A stretch of 64,000 bases of DNA from Paulinella micropora (taxonomy: Eukaryota > Cercozoa > Imbricatea > Euglyphida > Paulinellidae). Positions 22,504 through 33,231 of the stretch are shown one piece after another. Position 1 is the stretch's first letter; each line of letters starts with the position of its first letter. Position numbers and translations under genes: made by a program. The notes beneath the pieces were generated by a model. The model searched no databases. It had not been told where the DNA came from and saw only the letters and a list, made by a program, of their open reading frames with translations. The DNA lies in assembly GCA_019918135.1 (NCBI GenBank), contig WBZZ01001282.1, forward strand, positions 16,001-80,000. The letters run 5' to 3'.

Positions 22504-22987
22504 TCTACACAAACGAGCCCCAAAAAAACAAACGTAAACTGGCCGCATTCTCTCTGTAGTTAGATTCTGCGCTACAACTAGGGTGCAAGCATTAAGTCTT
22601 TTTTTTTTAGCGACTGAACGACTTTATTTTTCCACCCAGCCTAAATATCAGTTGTTGTTGTTCAGCGGCGGAGACTGCTGGACAGGCGCCTTTTGCCATG
22701 CGACCAATTTCTGAGTCTTCCACCGTTGTGGGGGCGTGTTCCCGTGGAGCTGTCTGATCTAGTCTTACAGAGGGCTTTGCTGATCGAAAAAGGGGAGCCC
22801 GTCAGCCAGGAACCGAGGGAAGATTTTCCTCTTCTTTCTGAGCAGTGCACCGGTTGCCTAAACTTTCCGGCCCCTTTTAGTGTCGCGAAATTTTTTGCCG
22901 GGCGCTTGTGCTGTCCCCCCCCCCCCGGGCCCAACGGTGCAGAGCCTCTTCTTCTTTGCCATTAAATGGAATTCTTTTTCTTTTTTT
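22460..22987. other. Spacer; weak ORF without ATG
   Basis: Poly-A at 22461-22500. On the plus strand 22640-22965 is open and reads RVPVELSDLVLQRALLIEKGEPVS...SEQCTGCLNFP, plausible as an exon, but there is no ATG and no clear acceptor. I do not call it a gene. Confidence 0.45.
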
Positions 22988-23941
22988 TTAATATTCCACG
23001 CCAAACCATTGCACGACCAGCTCCGGCCTCTTGCGTTTGAGGCGCTCACTGGCTGCTATTGTGATTAGTGCGCGGCCGAGAATGACCAGGCTCCGGAGTG
23101 AGTGCAGACTTTCTGCTAGGCAGTTGATCGCGTCCTCATCCATCATGCGTTCGTAGGCAGAAAAGTGCAGCCGCCGGAGCTTGGGCAGCGAAGCTAGGTG
23201 CTCCAGGCCCGCGTCGGTGATCCGGTTTGTATAGTCGAGGCTCGGCCATTCCAGCCCCACGAGCCCGCGCAGGCTTGCGAGCCCTGTGTCGGTGATCGGG
23301 CCGCAGTTCGACAGATTGAGCCGCCGGAGCGTCGTCAGCGCTCCCAAGGCTTGCACCCCCGTGTTCGTGATCCTCCGGCAGCCCCCGAGCTGCAGGTCCA
23401 GCACGTGGAGCCCTGCCATGGCCGCCAGCCCGGCGTCCGTGATCTCGCCGCAGCCGTAGAACTCCAACGAGCTGACCGCCGCCGGCGCTCGCAGCTGGGA
23501 CAGCGCCACGCCGGCGAGTCGCTTGCACATTCGAAACTTCAGTTCGCTGACAGAGGCGGCGGCCGACAGCAGCCCGGCCACCAGGGAGTCCTCGTCCCTA
23601 TTGTCGTCGCCAACGTACGTCAGCCGGTACACGTGCAGACCGCGCAGCAGCTGTCGTGCCGCTGCCAGCGACGAACTTGCGACCTGGACGCTACGCACCA
23701 CGACCTTCGCTTCCAGGCACGCGGTGTGGAACAAGCTTAGCAGTTGCCTGTGTGTTAAATGTCCCAGTTCGAAATCCGGCTGCTCGAAGCCCGTCCAGAA
23801 GAAGATCGCGCGCCTCCTCACCAGCGCCGAGAGCTGCCGGCACGTCAGGGCCAGGCCCAACAGCTCGCGGGTTCCTACCAGGACCCTCACCAGGGGCCAC
23901 AGGCTGTCGGGCAGGGCCAGCAGCCCTCGCGTTTGTGCCAT
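22988..23941 (-). CDS. F-box / LRR protein, 317 aa
   Basis: ATG 23941-23939, stop TAA 22990-22988. The F-box-like N-terminus LPDSLWPLVRVLVGTRELLGLALTCRQL occupies residues 9-36. It is followed by about seven Cys-containing LRRs of the AMN1/FBXL type (CGEITDAGLAAM, CRRITNTGVQAL, CGPITDTGLASL, YTNRITDAGLEHL). The end, PELVVQWFGVEY, corresponds to the C-terminus of the family at 26-34 kb. F-box proteins recruit substrates to SCF ubiquitin ligases through Skp1, and viral versions redirect host degradation; that role is inferred. This is the only uninterrupted minus-strand member. Confidence 0.8.
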   Translation of the reverse strand: MAQTRGLLALPDSLWPLVRVLVGTRELLGLALTCRQLSALVRRRAIFFWTGFEQPDFELGHLTHRQLLSLFHTACLEAKVVVRSVQVASSSLAAARQLLRGLHVYRLTYVGDDNRDEDSLVAGLLSAAASVSELKFRMCKRLAGVALSQLRAPAAVSSLEFYGCGEITDAGLAAMAGLHVLDLQLGGCRRITNTGVQALGALTTLRRLNLSNCGPITDTGLASLRGLVGLEWPSLDYTNRITDAGLEHLASLPKLRRLHFSAYERMMDEDAINCLAESLHSLRSLVILGRALITIAASERLKRKRPELVVQWFGVEY

Positions 23942-24350
23942 TTTTTGGGTTTTTTTTTTGTTTTTTGCACCGGCCAACCAGAAAAAAAAAGAGAGGCAAG
24001 TTTGCACGAGTCGAGAGAAATGCTGCTGTGGGATATAGGGGAAGAGGGGGGGAGTGGCCGTTGCGCACTGGCCGAAGCCCAAAAATAAAATGGTTAGTGA
24101 GTGTCTCATCTGCGCCGGCCGGCCCCCTCCCATTGTCTGTGTTTTTTTCGGGGGGGGGGCGCCCCCTGGCCAAACCCCCTCCTGTATTCTTTCTTTGCTT
24201 TGCGTCCCCCCCCCCCCCCCCCCCCCCCGCCCTTTCCCCCTCCCCCCTCCTTCACACCCCCGCGCCCCCCCCCCCCCCCCCCCCCCCCCCCCCGCTCGGC
24301 GCTCCCCCCCCCCCTCCCCTCGCCCTTCAACTCCGTCTGTTACCACAAAC
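23942..24350. other. Spacer with very long C runs
   Basis: T-rich near the F-box start, then C runs at 24206-24228 and 24267-24293. It presumably holds divergent promoters for the genes on either side. Confidence 0.5.
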
Positions 24351-24828
24351 ATGAGACTACCTTGTCGTCTCCGCCGCCCCTCCCTCGCTCCGGTCTCACC
24401 AGGGGGGTGGCCGGCCCCGCTCCGGACGGAGGCCTTCTCTGTTGGCGTCGGCGCTGCCGCTGCCTTGTGCTGGTGTTTGCTCTTCTTCGCGCTGCTGCCG
24501 GCGCTGGACCGCAAACGCTGTAGGCCGCGCCCGGCTGTGCAGGGCCAGCCGGCGGCGCGGGGGTGGCGCGTGGCTGCCCGCGCAGGGCTCGGCTACTGCT
24601 GACGACGAGGCGGGCTTTTTCTGGTGCCATCTGCATCACTGGCTCCTGTACTTGCTCCTAGGTACAGCCTTATACCTGGCGCCGGCGGACTGGCCGTCCT
24701 GGCTGCGCTGGGGCGGCGTAGGCTTTTCTTCTGTCGTGGTCGTCCAGGGCCTCTGCTACAAGGACCGCTGCCGCTTCTGCTATGTGCTGCCCCAGGCAAA
24801 GGGTGCTCAGTTGCGGACGAACGTGTAA
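24351..24828 (+). CDS. Multi-pass membrane protein (frameshifted)
   Basis: ATG 24351. The first frame contains a hydrophobic segment (VGVGAAAALCWCLLFFALLPAL) followed by RKRC, and ends at 24602. The second frame continues from about 24590 to TAA 24828 with FFWCHLHHWLLYLLLGTALYLAP and WGGVGFSSVVVVQGLCY, then KDRCRFC. Together they describe a protein of about 158 residues with three likely membrane spans and Cys near the ends. Family unknown. Confidence 0.5.
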
Positions 24829-24834
24829 CAGCTA

Positions 24835-25170
24835 TGATCCTCTTCCCCCTTTGTATTGACCGAATTCGGCTGCTGCTACCACCACATCCCCCCTGCGCCA
24901 GCTCTACCCCCCAACCCCCACCCCGCCTGCTCCACCGACACCAGGGGTCGCGCTCATCGACGCAGTTTTTTTGGTGGACTGCACCGCCCTGCAGCGGTCT
25001 TTGTGCGCTCGATCTCTCCCCCCCCTCCCCCCCTGATTTCTACCACTCTGGAAGTCTCCAAAACCGTCGCCGACAGCTTTCCACAACCTGGGGGCGCCCC
25101 CCCCCCTCGCTCCGTCTACGTCCACTTCCCCCCCTCCGCACGGCCAGGTTTTTGCAATAGTAATAGCTGA
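24835..25170 (+). CDS. Pro-rich hypothetical ORF, frame uncertain
   Basis: ATG at 24835. Coding signal switches frames over C runs: one frame has TPGVALIDAVFLVDCTALQRSLCA (about 24945-25015), another STTLEVSKTVADSFPQPGG...SVYVHFPPSARPG (about 25035-25168). A small Pro-rich protein with frameshifts is possible. I cannot assign a family. Confidence 0.3.
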
Positions 25171-25242
25171 TTTAAAGGAAAAATGCTCGTTTCGTCAGAT
25201 TTGTTTATTATTTTTAAAAAAACTTTCATTCTTTATACACAT

Positions 25243-25632
25243 TAGGCATTTGCCCCTTTTTGCCGCAAATTGCGGCACGCAACGAAATTTTTTTTTTTTG
25301 GCGAACGGGGCAACGACTGTGTAGCCAAACTTTTTCGGGAAGGGCGGGCGGGGAAAAAAGAATTAGACCTCAAAAGAAAATTTCTCCCCGCCCGCCATCC
25401 TCTCCCGAAAAATTTGCTTTGGCTAATTTCCAATTGCCGAAATGACCTTCGCCAAAAAAAAAATTTTTTTTTAGCTGTCTGCCGGTTTTACACATTTTGG
25501 CGCCAAAATGCACAAGGTGCCACAAAATTAGGCACTTGCTCTTTTTTTGCCGCAAATTGCGGTACGCAGCGAAATTGTTTTTTTTTTTTGAACGGGGCAA
25601 CGACTGTGTAGCCAAAAGAAAATTTTTCGGGA
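25243..25632. repeat. Diverged relatives of the repeat A hairpin unit
   Basis: Contains GCCGCAAATTGCGGCACGC at 25261 and again (GCGGTACGC) at about 25549, plus an inverted repeat at about 25334-25414 with GGGCGGGCGGGGAAA facing TTTCTCCCCGCCCGCC. The blocks ATTGCCGAAATGACC and GCCAAAAAAAA parallel those of the units at 190-975, so this is an older, drifted member of the same family. Confidence 0.65.
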
Positions 25633-25738
25633 GAGGATCTCTCTCTCTCTCTCTCTCTGTCTCTTTCTCTAGTGTCGCGGTTCGGGGGACCATCGCGCGA
25701 TATGCTTTTTCTTTGTCCTTTCCTGGTTTGTGGTGAGA

Positions 25739-26008
25739 ATGTTGCGCCCGCCACCCCCAGCTCGGGTTCCCGAAGCAGACGTACATTCTCCTTTTCTCTG
25801 TTTTTCATGTAGATATTTCACCTGCCTGAGGTTGTCTTCTTCGCTACAGCACAGGACTACCTCCCCACACCAAGCTTGACACTACCATCTGGCGAAATCT
25901 CATACCTGTCCCTGTACCAGTTGGCTGCTGGCCGTCGGCCTGATATTCTTTGTTGCTCGCGCCGGGGGGGGGGGGGGGGGTGAGCATCTCGTATCGGCCA
26001 TAGTCTTT
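25739..26008 (+). CDS. Small possibly spliced ORF
   Basis: ATG 25739. Removing 25781-25812 (GTACAT...TGTAG, 32 bases) joins MLRPPPPARVPEAD to IFHLPEVVFFATAQDYLPTP...LAAGRRPDILCC in frame. The end is obscured by a G run at 25964-25980. A 32-base intron is unusually short, so this is a weak call. A hairpin follows at 26011. Confidence 0.3.
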
Positions 26009-26010
26009 AG

Positions 26011-26069
26011 GCAACAAGCGTTACGACGAAAAAAAATCCTTCTCTGCTTTTTGTCGTAACGCTTGTTGC
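26011..26069. terminator. Long perfect hairpin, 17-bp stem
   Basis: GCAACAAGCGTTACGAC (26011-26027) is repeated in inverted form at 26053-26069, with a 25-base loop. It follows the small ORF above. Palindromic 3' ends of transcripts are known in some giant viruses; that role here is inferred. Confidence 0.6.
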
Positions 26070-26248
26070 TCTGTGGTTCAATCGCCTAGCCGGGGCGGGG
26101 CCAAGAAAAAGGATTTTTTTGACAGCGGAACTATAGTTTTTTATGCTATTGGGGGGCTGACATTCGCGGCCCCCTCCCTCCACCCTCCCCCCCCCCCCTA
26201 CGCAGGCACGGTCTTTTGCCTCTTCCCCTCCCCCGGTTTTTTCCTAAC

Positions 26249-27568
26249 AATGCATAATGTGTACATCCGGTCTTTTTGCCTGAAAGGCTTATATCTCCTT
26301 TAGCGGAATATCCTCAAACCCAATACGAAGCTTCCGCAGCGACCGACATTTCTGCAAATCTGCAACTGTAGTGATGTTTTGCTAGATAGATTTCGATATC
26401 TCGCAGAAAGCGGCAGTTCTGCAGTTGGCGCACACTGTTGTCGTGCATGCCTGAGCATTTCCCGAGAGTTGCGGAGAGGACGGGAAAATAGCGTAGTACA
26501 CTGAGGTCCGTGATGGCCTTGCACTCCACCAGATGAAGTGTCGTCAGTGGCGGCAGCCTTGCAGCTCAGCCAGGTCTTCGCTAGTGATATTGCAATTCTG
26601 CAGCTTCAGCTCTACCAGTGCCGGAAACCCTAACAAATGTCTGAAGGACTCGCGGGTGCAGCCTGTGAGCATAACCTTGAGGGTCTCGAGCTGGTGGAGC
26701 GTGGACAGTACGGGCAGATTCGTGCCCGTGATTCCGCTGACGCAGTCTAGTATGTCTAGGTGGCGCAGTGTTTTTATAGTCGCTATGAGCCCAAGCTCAG
26801 ACTCTGGTAGATCCCAAATGCTCAGCCGCGTCAGGTGCTTGAGCGTGGAAAAAGCAGCGCGAGCTCCCTCAACAGTAAGATAATGTCTTCTGCGCAGGTT
26901 CAGCTCCTCTAATTTCAGACCCCGGAGTCCAATTCCAGTGATTTTCGGACATTGAAGTTCTTCTAAGTCTAAGGCTTTTATCTCGGCAGTGCCACCTGTA
27001 AATTGGCGTCAGTAATTCTACTGCTTTCGAGGCGCAGCACAGAAACCAAGTTTGCGTTCGGCAGCTGCTGCAGACATTCGTGTTGGCGTTGTCGACCATG
27101 TTCAGGCTGTGAATAGCAGAGAAGGCCCCCAGAATCTGGGGCGAAGTAAAGCCTAAGACCGCTAACTCTTTCACCTCCAGGCCCGTGACCAGCGGCACTA
27201 GTTTCTCTTGGCTGCGTGCGTTAAGCCGTCGCATGGTAAGACTCTGTAGCGGCTCCCCGATCGTTCGGCAAACGGGGCCAAACAGCGACAGTATTTGTCG
27301 GTGCGAAACAAGATCTGGTTTGAACTCGGGCTGCTGGAAGTGTGCCCAAAATTCAGGTGTCGTTACAAGTCTTGAATTGCTTGCACACCGACTTCCAAGT
27401 AGCGGCTTGCTCGGCACCTGGTAGGTCCCTGACCAGCGGCCAGACATCCAAAGGCAAAAGAAACAGCCACGAAACGGCGTTAGCTGGCAAAAATTGAGTG
27501 TCCGTGCGCGGGTACTTTCTCTTCCGTTCGGCGACGTGCTCTGCTCTCGAGTTTTTCGGACAGGACAT
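26249..27568 (-). pseudogene. F-box/LRR family member 1, multiply frameshifted
   Basis: ATG 27568-27566. The N-terminus matches its neighbours: MSCPKNSRAEHV, then basic KRKYPRTDT, then the F-box LPANAVSWLFLLPLDVWPLVRDLPGAEQAATWKSVCK. Coding then changes frame at about 27360, again within 26880-27060, and again before the final LRRs at 26300-26524. An in-frame TAA precedes the terminal KRPDVHIM. At least three lesions make it non-functional as written. Same gene order and orientation as the two members to its right. Confidence 0.8.
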
Positions 27569-27694
27569 ACTCTTTTTTTTTCTCTTGCTAGGCAGAAGGA
27601 AGCTGGACGTCAGCAAAAACGCAAAAAGGACGGGGTTGAATTGGCGCACAGCGGTAAAAAAAATTTGCCCCCCCCCCCCGGCTTCCTTTTTTTT

Positions 27695-27710
27695 AAATAT
27701 ATATCTCTGG
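27695..27710 (-). promoter_or_regulatory. TATA-type promoter of F-box/LRR member 1
   Basis: AAATATATATCTCTGG on the plus strand (TATATATTT on the coding strand) lies about 130 bases upstream of the ATG. It is embedded in a block conserved upstream of all three members (CTGGCAA.AAAAAGGGG, then GGCATC.C.AACAACG.CGATTCTAGGCGGGCG). Confidence 0.6.
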
Positions 27711-27919
27711 CAATAAAAAAGGGGGCTCTGGCATCCCAAACAACAAACGATTCTAGGCGGGCGGGGGAGGGGGAGCATTTTTATTTAACAAAATGTTGTA
27801 GACGGTTGGATGGGGGGGGGGGGCGCTGTTTCCTAGCGAATTTTTTTTAAGTTTTTTTTTTTCACTGCCCTCCGCTCGAACGAAAGGCCTAATAATATTT
27901 CGCGGTGTTTTTTTTTTAA

Positions 27920-29297
27920 CTAGTAAAAAATGTCTACATCCGATCTTTTTTCTTGAAATTCTTGTACCTCCGCCGGTGGAATATTCATATCCGTAAAACT
28001 CAGCTTTCTCAGTGACGCACAACCCTGCAACGCCGCAATTGTAGTGATTTTTTGCAATCATCACATTCAATTTCCTGCAGCGAGCTACAGTTCTGCAGTC
28101 CGGCTACACCGTTGTTGTCTATGCCTGCGCATTCAGTGATAGTTAAAGCCGAGAGGACAGGCAAATTGCGTAGGACCGTGAGGTCATCGATGGCCTTGCA
28201 ATGCGAAAGATACAGTTTGGTCAGCTGGGGCAGCATTGCAGCCCAGCCAGGTCTTTGCTGGTGAGATTGCAATCGTGCAGCGACAGCTCTGCTAGTCCCG
28301 GAAACTTCAACAAATGTCTGAAGGACTCGGGGGTGCAGCGCATGAGAGTAACCTTGAGGGTCTTGAGCTGGAGTGTGGACAGTACACCGAGGTTCCTGCC
28401 CGTGATTGTGCTGCAGTATTGTAAGTCCAAGTGGCGCAGTGTTCGTAATTGCGCTATGAGCGCAAGCTCAGACTCTGGGAAACCACTAAAGCTTAGCCGC
28501 CTGAGGCGGCCGAGTGGGTAAAACCGCGCGAGCTTTCTCGAGAGTAAGATAATGTCTATTGCACAGGTTCAGCTCCTCTAATTGTAGACCCCGGAGTCCC
28601 TCACCGGTGATTTTTTGACAGTTTTCTAAGTCCAAGGCTTGTAACTGTGTTAACATCTGCAGCGCCGAGTCCGTAATGTTGGCGCAGCGCGTCAGACCCA
28701 GGCGCTTCAGCTTCGTAAATTTGGGCAGTGCCAGCTTTAATTCGCGGTCAGTGATGTGACTGCTTTCGATGCGCAGCACAGAGAGCGAGCTTGCGCTCTG
28801 CAGCTGCCGCAGACATGCGTTTGTGTTGACGTTGCCGACGATGTCCAAGCTAACAATTTCAGAGAATGCCCGCAGAATTTGTGGCGAAATTAAGCCCTCG
28901 ACTATTAACTCTTTAGCTTTTAGGTTCGTGACCAGCGGCAGTAGTTTCTCTTGGATTTGTGCCGGAAGACATGAGATGCAAAGGCTGACTGTCGCCCGAG
29001 AGGTTCGGCAAACGGGGCCAAACAGCGACAGTATCTGTCGTCCGAAACAATGGATAGGTTGAGCTCGCGCTCAAAGTGTGCCCAAAATTCATATGATGTT
29101 ACAACCGTCTTGAAATGCTTGCACACCACGTTCCAAGTAGTGGCTTCCTTGGCACCCGCCAGGTCCCTGACCAGCGGCCAGATGTCCAAAGGCAAGAGAA
29201 ACAGCCACGAAACGGCGTTGGCTGGCAAACTGTTCGTGTGCGGATATGTCTTCTGGCGTTTGGTGGGCTTTGGTTTGGAGTGTTCCGGACAGGACAT
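27920..29297 (-). pseudogene. F-box/LRR family member 2, multiply frameshifted
   Basis: ATG 29297-29295 (MSCPEHSKPKPTKRQK), F-box LPANAVSWLFLLPLDIWPLVRDLAG. The frame changes near 28920, 28490, 28430 and 28230, with LRR sequence continuing in each (CANITDSALQML, NCQKITGEGLRGL, CAGIDNNGVAGL). It ends KRSDVDIFY and TAG at 27922-27920. Full length would be near 450 residues, as for member 3. Confidence 0.8.
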
Positions 29298-29422
29298 AGC
29301 TTTTTTTTTTTCCTTGCTAGGCAGAAGGAAGGAAGCTGGACGTCGTCAGAAAAACACAAAAAAAAAAGAAGGGAGGGTGGGCACCGGACTTTACGGGGCA
29401 ATGCCCTACTTCCTTTTTTTAC

Positions 29423-29437
29423 CATATATATCGCTGG
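29423..29437 (-). promoter_or_regulatory. TATA-type promoter of F-box/LRR member 2
   Basis: CATATATATCGCTGG, about 130 bases upstream of ATG 29297, followed by the same GGCAAATAAAAAGGGG and CGATTCTAGGCGGGCG blocks as in the other members. Confidence 0.6.
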
Positions 29438-29655
29438 CAAATAAAAAGGGGGGTGGGGGGCTGGCATCGCCAAAACAACGACGATTCTAGGCGGGCGAGG
29501 GGAAGACATTCTGTTGGCCTGCCCCCCCCCCCCCCCCGTTCGCAGCGCCTTCAAAAAAAAAAGGCATGCAACATGGTCGAACGAAGGCCTAATAATATTC
29601 CTGTGCTTGTTCCTTTTTTTTTTGTTTTTTTTTTCTTTTTTTTTTTTTTGTTTGT

Positions 29656-31052
29656 TTAATAAAAAGAAATATCTACCTTCGGTCTTTTTTGCCGATAGTC
29701 TTGTACCTCCGCCTCGGGGATCTGCGTTCTCATCAACCCAAGGCAGAGTGTGCGCAGCGACCGACATTTCTGCAACGCCGCAATTGTAGTGATGTTTTTG
29801 CATAGATGGATTTTAATGTCCCGCAGCGAGCCACAGTTCTGCAGTCCGGCTACACTGTTGTTGTCTAGGCCTGCGCATTGATGGAGAGTTAAATCCAAAA
29901 GAACAGGAAAATCGCGTAGTACACTGAGGTCCTTGATGGCTTACACTCCACCAGCTCAAGTTTGGTCAGCTTGGGGCAGCCTTGCAGCTCAGCCAGGTCT
30001 TCGCTGGTGATATTGCAATCATTAGCCTCAGCTCTACTAGTCCCGGAAACCCTAACAAATGGAGCAGCACTTGCGGGCTGGGGCAGTCCGTGAGATTAAT
30101 CTTTAGGGTTTCGAGCTGGAGTGTGTACAGTGCGGGCAGGTCCGTGCCCGTGATGTTGCTGCAGTCCAGTAAGTCTAAGTGGTGCAGTGATCTTATTGGC
30201 GTTATGAGCCCAAACATGGACTCTGGAAATTCGCAGAAGCTCAGGCGGTTGAGTTGGTTGAGCGTGGGGAAAGCAGTCTGAGCTCCCGATACAGAAATAT
30301 TTACTCAGGTTGAGCTCCTCTAATTGCAGACCCCGGAGTCCCCGGCCAGTGATTCTTGGACAGTTTTCTAAGTCCAAGCCTTGTAACTGTGTTAACCTTT
30401 GCAGCGTCGAGTCAGTAATTTTTGCGCAGCCCGTCAATCCCAGGTGCTTCAGGTTCGTAAAGCTGGGCAGTGCCACCTTTAATTCGGCGTCCGTGATCTC
30501 GCTGTCTTCGAGGCGCAGCACAGAAGGCGAGCTTGCGCTCTGCAGCCGCTGCAAACATGCGTTTGTGTTGACGTTGCGGACGATGTGTAGGCTGCTAATC
30601 GCAGAGAACGCCCCCAGAATTTCTGGCGACGTTGAGCCAAAGACTGCTAACTCTTGAACCCGCAGGCCCGTGACCAGCGACTTTAGTTTCCTTTGGCTCG
30701 CGGCCGAAAGGCATGGGATGTCCAGGCTGACTATCGTCCGAGGAGGGATTTGGTAAACGGGGGCAAACAGCGATAAAATTTTGCGGTGTGAACCAAAGCG
30801 TAGGTTGAGCTCGGGCTGGAAGTGTGCCCAAAATTCATATGATGTTACAACCGTCTTGAAATGCTTGCACACCAAGTTGCAATCAGCGGCTTCCTCGGCA
30901 CCTGCTAGGTCCCTGACCAGCGGCCAGATATCCAAAGGCAAAAGAAACAGCCACGAAACGGCGTTAGCTGGCAAAGCTTGAGTGTCCGTGCGCGGGTATT
31001 TTCTCTTCCGTTCGTCGACGTGCTCTGCCCCCGAGTTTTTCGGACGGAACAT
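29656..31052 (-). pseudogene. F-box/LRR family member 3 (copy in B1)
   Basis: ATG 31052-31050. The first frame (to about 30270) has a basic leader, the F-box LPANAVSWLFLLPLDIWPLVRDLAG, then LRRs (DSEITDAELKVAL, CAKITDSTLQRLTQL, NCPRITGRGLRGLQL). A one-base shift near 30270 moves the LRR frame (LLDCSNITGTDLPAL) and another near 29960 leads to CKNITTIAALQ...KVDISFY and TAA at 29658-29656. Full length would be about 450 residues. The same shifts occur in the second copy. Confidence 0.8.
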
Positions 31053-31171
31053 ACTCTTTTTTTTTCTCTTGCTAGGCAGAAGGAAGCTGGACGTCAGCAG
31101 AACGGAAAAAGGATGGGGGGAATTGGCGTACCGCAGTAAAAAAAAATTGTCCCCCCCCCCTTCCTTTTTTT

Positions 31172-31222
<51 letters not shown>
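31172..31222 (-). promoter_or_regulatory. TATA promoter expanded into a (TA)n tract
   Basis: At the position where members 1 and 2 have TATATAT, this gene has an uninterrupted TA run of about 23 dinucleotides, bounded by the same flanks (TTTTAAAA on one side, CTGGCAAATAAAAAGGGG on the other). Confidence 0.6.
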
Positions 31223-31224
<2 letters not shown>

Positions 31225-31393
31225 GGCAAATAAAAAGGGGTTCTGGCATCCCAAGCAACAAACGATTCTAGGCGGGCGGGTGGGGAGAAGCTTTTTTTTG
31301 TGTAATTGGAACAGAGCTGTGTGGGTGCGGAGAAGACAAAAGTGACAGTGGCCCCCCTCCCCCGCCTTTTCCCGTTAACAGAACTGTGACACA

Positions 31394-32121
31394 GTGGTCC
31401 CTCTCCCCCTCCCCCCCCCCCCCGATATCGAAGCCTGCCACAAAGTGAAGGATGAAACAGGCGTCAGCCTGTCAGCTGAAAAACAAAAAGTCATTCTTCA
31501 TCTCGTGTGCTGTCTCTCCGCGGTCCTGGCCCGCGCTAAGCTAGCTTTGACCGGCGACGCTATTACGTTCAGCAGCGCCAACATTACGTACAGTACGGAC
31601 CAGGTGCTGCTGGTAGACGGAATCAGCGTGCGCGACCTGGCGGCCAAACTAGCGGCGCTGAATGCGACCGTGGCCGCGCAAAGCAATCATATCCGCGAGC
31701 TACAGGAAGTTGTGCGCACGCAACAACTGCGGTTCGAGGAGCTCGGTGCACAACAGTCGCGACCCATAAACTCGAACGACACTTCCAGGCGCGCGACAGA
31801 CTAGAGTGGTCTCTGGCTAAAAGCGCGGGATCACGCTACAGCGGTGCTTGGTATTCGCTAGCCTACGGCAATGGAATGTTTGTTGCGGTCGGCTCCGGAA
31901 GTTGGAGCAACGAGTCAACCATGTCTTCGCCTGACGGACGGAACTGGACGATCCGTCGCACACCTGTTGGATGTAATTGGGAAGATATCGCGTTTGGCGG
32001 CGGCATGTTTGTGGCGGTGGGATCCAAGGGCGGCACCGGCAGCCACGACGGCGTCATGACATCTCCGGACGGCCTAGTCTGGCAGCCTCGCGGGGTGGCG
32101 CGTACGGGGGAATGGCACGCC
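31394..32121 (+). pseudogene. Beta-propeller fibre-like gene, truncated copy
   Basis: Identical to the first half of the gene at 34966, including the frame change near 31790. It is cut after the second propeller repeat, where the C duplication is joined; a stop follows immediately (ATGGCACGCCTAG). Confidence 0.85.
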
Positions 32122-32751
32122 TAGTTCTACGTCGAACAGCGGCACGGCCGCGTACTGGCTCTTACCGTGCCAGCGGTCCGCGCCGCGGTAGATGATTTCG
32201 GCCCACAGCACTCCGTCAATCTCTCTGGCGCGCTTGCCAACCTTGTACTCGTGCGCGTGGTACCTCTCCCTCTGGAGCTTGCCGTCTAAAATTGCCCGCG
32301 AGATCAGCCCGCACCCGTACTCTACCTCCCACGCCAGAAACCAGGCGGCGCGGCTGTCGCTGGCCAATTCTTCGTCGTGCCACTGCACACCGCCCGCCTC
32401 GACCGAGCCGCCACCTTTGCGGGCCTCGCGGACCGCGGTGGCGCGCGACTCGTGCTCGGTGGGCCAGTACGACACCACCAAGACAGGCCCCACAGGCGGG
32501 CCGTCGCGCAGCTCTCGCACCTCGAATCCGTGCGCCTTAGCCCTGCACGTCTGCTTCGCTCTCCCTCCTCCTCTTGGCTGTTCGGTTGCTGGCTCGAACC
32601 CGTGCGCTGTGCGCCTGGTGTATAATTTCACTGTGGATGGCCGCTTGGCTTGCATGACAACTACCCGCGAAAAAAGCTGGCTTGTTGTGCTTTGGTTTGG
32701 GCCCTGTCCTGAACGCTCCCCACACCCCCACGGTCGGCTCCCTGGAGTCAT
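32122..32751 (-). pseudogene. N-terminal fragment of the methyltransferase-like gene
   Basis: Start ATG 32751-32749. The first 210 residues match the gene at 36736-38818 up to VPLFDVEL. The frame then runs into the beta-propeller fragment antisense, so the methyltransferase, Cys-repeat and nuclease parts are missing. Confidence 0.85.
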
Positions 32752-32952
32752 ATGCGCGAGGTTGGGGGGGGGGGGGGGGGCGGGCTCGATTGTCTCATAT
32801 CTTTGCCCTGGAGGGAGGAGGGGAATCATCGCCTCTGTCCCGTCCTTTACATTTTTCTCTTTCTGTGCGATCGTGCACACACCCCTTCGGTTTGGCCGCT
32901 TGTGTGTGTGCAACCATGCACACACCTCCTTCAGTTCTGGCCGCTTTTTTTT
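32122..32952. repeat. Segmental duplication C, copy 1
   Basis: Same orientation and near-identical to 38189-39017 (one substitution near 32217; G- and T-run lengths differ). It begins at TAGTTCTACGTCGAAC directly after duplication B copy 1 and ends in a T run directly before B copy 2. Confidence 0.95.
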
Positions 32953-33231
32953 TTTTTTTTTTTACGGGGCAATGCCCTACTTCCTTTTTTTACCATATAT
33001 ATCGCTGGCAAATAAAAAGGGGGGTGGGGGGCTGGCATCGCCAAAACAACGACGATTCTAGGCGGGCGAGGGGAAGACATTCTGTTGGCCTGCCCCCCCC
33101 CCCCCCCCCCCCCGTTCGCAGCGCCTTCAAAAAAAAAAGGCATGCAACATGGTCGAACGAAGGCCTAATAATATTCCTGTGCTTGTTCCTTTTTTTTTTG
33201 TTTTTTTTTTCTTTTTTTTTTTTTTGTTTGT

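Larger units (their letters stand above)
29390..32121. repeat. Segmental duplication B, copy 1
   Basis: Matches 32961-35693 in the same orientation with almost no differences except C-run and TA-run lengths. Contains F-box/LRR member 3 and the 5' half of the beta-propeller gene. It ends inside that gene at ATGGCACGCC, where duplication C copy 1 is joined. Confidence 0.95.
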
